Positions 5,004-5,723 of a DNA stretch of 5,723 bases are shown in pieces; positions within the stretch are counted from its first letter, which is position 1, and each line of letters starts with the position of its first letter. The translations under genes and the position numbers were made by a program. The notes under the pieces were generated by a model. That model did no database searches, was not told where the DNA came from, and worked only from the letters and a program-made list of their open reading frames with translations. This DNA comes from Candidatus Aenigmatarchaeota archaeon (lineage in GTDB: Archaea > EX4484-52 > B79-G9), in assembly GCA_023139785.1 (NCBI GenBank), contig JAGLMX010000044.1:1-5723 (forward strand), in the 5' to 3' direction.

Positions 5004-5723
5004 ATGCAAGACGACAAAATCATAATACGCGGTGCAAGAGAGCACAACCTGAAAAACATAGACGTAGCCATACCCAGAAACAAGCTGGTCGTGATTACCG
5101 GGCTTTCAGGCTCAGGAAAGTCCACCCTTGCATTCGACACCCTTTACGCCGAAGGGCAAAGGCGGTATGTCGAGTCACTTTCACCCTATGCGCGCCAATT
5201 CCTTGGATTAATGAACAAGCCCGATGTTGACTCAATCGACGGGCTCTCACCCGCAATATCAATTGAGCAAAAAACCACAAGCAAAAACCCGCGCTCAACT
5301 GTCGGAACCGTCACCGAAATCTATGATTACCTTCGCCTGCTTTTCGCGCGAATCGGTCGCCCCCACTGCCCTGTTTGCGGAAAGGAAATAAAGCCGCAAA
5401 GCGTTGATGAAATCGTTGAAAAAATACTTACTCTGCCAAAAGACACAAAAGCAGAAATACTCTCGCCTGTTGTGCGCCAGAGAAAAGGAGACTATCATGC
5501 ACTTGTAAAAGAGCTTGCAAAAAAAGGATTCACAAAAGTAAGAATCAACAGCAAAATACATGAAACAACTGAAGACATACGCCTTGACAAACAAAAAAAG
5601 CACAACATAGAAATCATAGTAGACAGAATAATAATTTCCAAAGACCTGAAATCAAGAATAACTGATTCTGTTGAGAACGCACTTCACGAAGCAGACGGGC
5701 TTGTAATTATCAAGTCAGGCAAA
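5004..5723 (+). CDS. uvrA: Excinuclease ABC subunit A (UvrA), N-terminal part, truncated by the window end
   Basis: The frame stays open for 240 codons to the last base. UvrA is the damage-recognising ATPase of nucleotide excision repair, acting as a dimer with UvrB. Visible parts are the N-terminal GAREHNLKNID (10-20), Walker A GLSGSGKST (33-41), the YAEGQRRYVESLSPYARQFL segment (48-67), the IEQKT Q-loop region (87-91), a CPVCG cysteine pair (C122, C125), and the region from about 130 corresponding to the UvrB-binding domain (ILSPVVRQRKGDY, QKKHNIEIIVDRI). A full UvrA is about 940 residues, so the signature motifs and second ATPase half lie beyond the window. The ATG at 5004 fits the family N-terminus and no nearby upstream in-frame start exists. 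It is a bacterial-type repair gene in an archaeal setting, as known for many mesophilic archaea. Confidence 0.97.
   Translation, partial: MQDDKIIIRGAREHNLKNIDVAIPRNKLVVITGLSGSGKSTLAFDTLYAEGQRRYVESLSPYARQFLGLMNKPDVDSIDGLSPAISIEQKTTSKNPRSTVGTVTEIYDYLRLLFARIGRPHCPVCGKEIKPQSVDEIVEKILTLPKDTKAEILSPVVRQRKGDYHALVKELAKKGFTKVRINSKIHETTEDIRLDKQKKHNIEIIVDRIIISKDLKSRITDSVENALHEADGLVIIKSGK

Noticed and set aside
5095..5603. Minus-strand open frames opposite uvrA
   Set aside because: They are antisense to unmistakable UvrA coding sequence and show no family features.
1..5723. CRISPR array, tRNA, rRNA or insertion sequence
   Set aside because: No regularly spaced repeats, no cloverleaf-like or rRNA-like stretch, and no transposase-like frame or terminal inverted repeats were seen.

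Overview
The window looks like a compact archaeal chromosome segment. The evidence is a complete deoxyhypusine synthase gene (archaeal/eukaryotic translation factor 5A modification), archaeal-style TATA boxes about 26-28 nt from the start codons of the leading genes, and two winged-helix nucleotidyltransferase/HEPN gene pairs of a kind common in archaea. A bacterial-type uvrA start is also present, as in many mesophilic archaea. A DPANN or euryarchaeal lineage is plausible, but the sequence alone does not fix it. Layout, left to right: (1) 11-60, a diverged copy of the 3' end of the metallo-hydrolase gene found at 1253-1302. (2) 69-1128, minus strand, NTase/HEPN pair 1, intact and overlapping by 8 nt. 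(3) 1129-1278, a 150-bp AT-rich intergenic stretch with a TATA box, a small inverted repeat and an 11-bp tandem repeat. (4) 1279-1914, minus, a UPF0173/UlaG-like metallo-beta-lactamase-fold hydrolase. (5) 1915-1969, a 55-bp divergent promoter with one symmetric TATA element. (6) 1970-2887, plus, a ten-helix EamA/DMT-family transporter. (7) 2891-3814, minus, deoxyhypusine synthase, convergent with the transporter and only 3 nt from it. (8) 3856-4825, minus, NTase/HEPN pair 2, in which the HEPN gene is split by a one-base frameshift. (9) 4826-5003, a 178-bp divergent regulatory region rich in AACCAT palindromes and half-sites. (10) 5004-5723, plus, the N-terminal 240 codons of uvrA, running off the window. 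How the genes relate: the two NTase/HEPN pairs have the same architecture (DNA-binding winged helix fused to a minimal nucleotidyltransferase, followed by a HEPN helical protein). They resemble MNT-HEPN (MntA-HepT-like) toxin-antitoxin modules. Both NTase genes start inside the same palindromic 9-mer, ATACGTATG, and both appear leaderless, so a protein bound there would cover the transcription start and the initiation codon together. In pair 2 a longer 18-bp palindrome at the start codon and a second AACCAT palindrome 42 bp upstream flank the TATA box, which suggests autoregulation through the NTase's own winged helix. The hydrolase, transporter, DHS and uvrA genes are chromosomal housekeeping or accessory genes with no evident functional link to the pairs. 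The most interesting points are the palindromic start-codon operators, the duplicated hydrolase 3' end bracketing pair 1, and the broken partner in pair 2.
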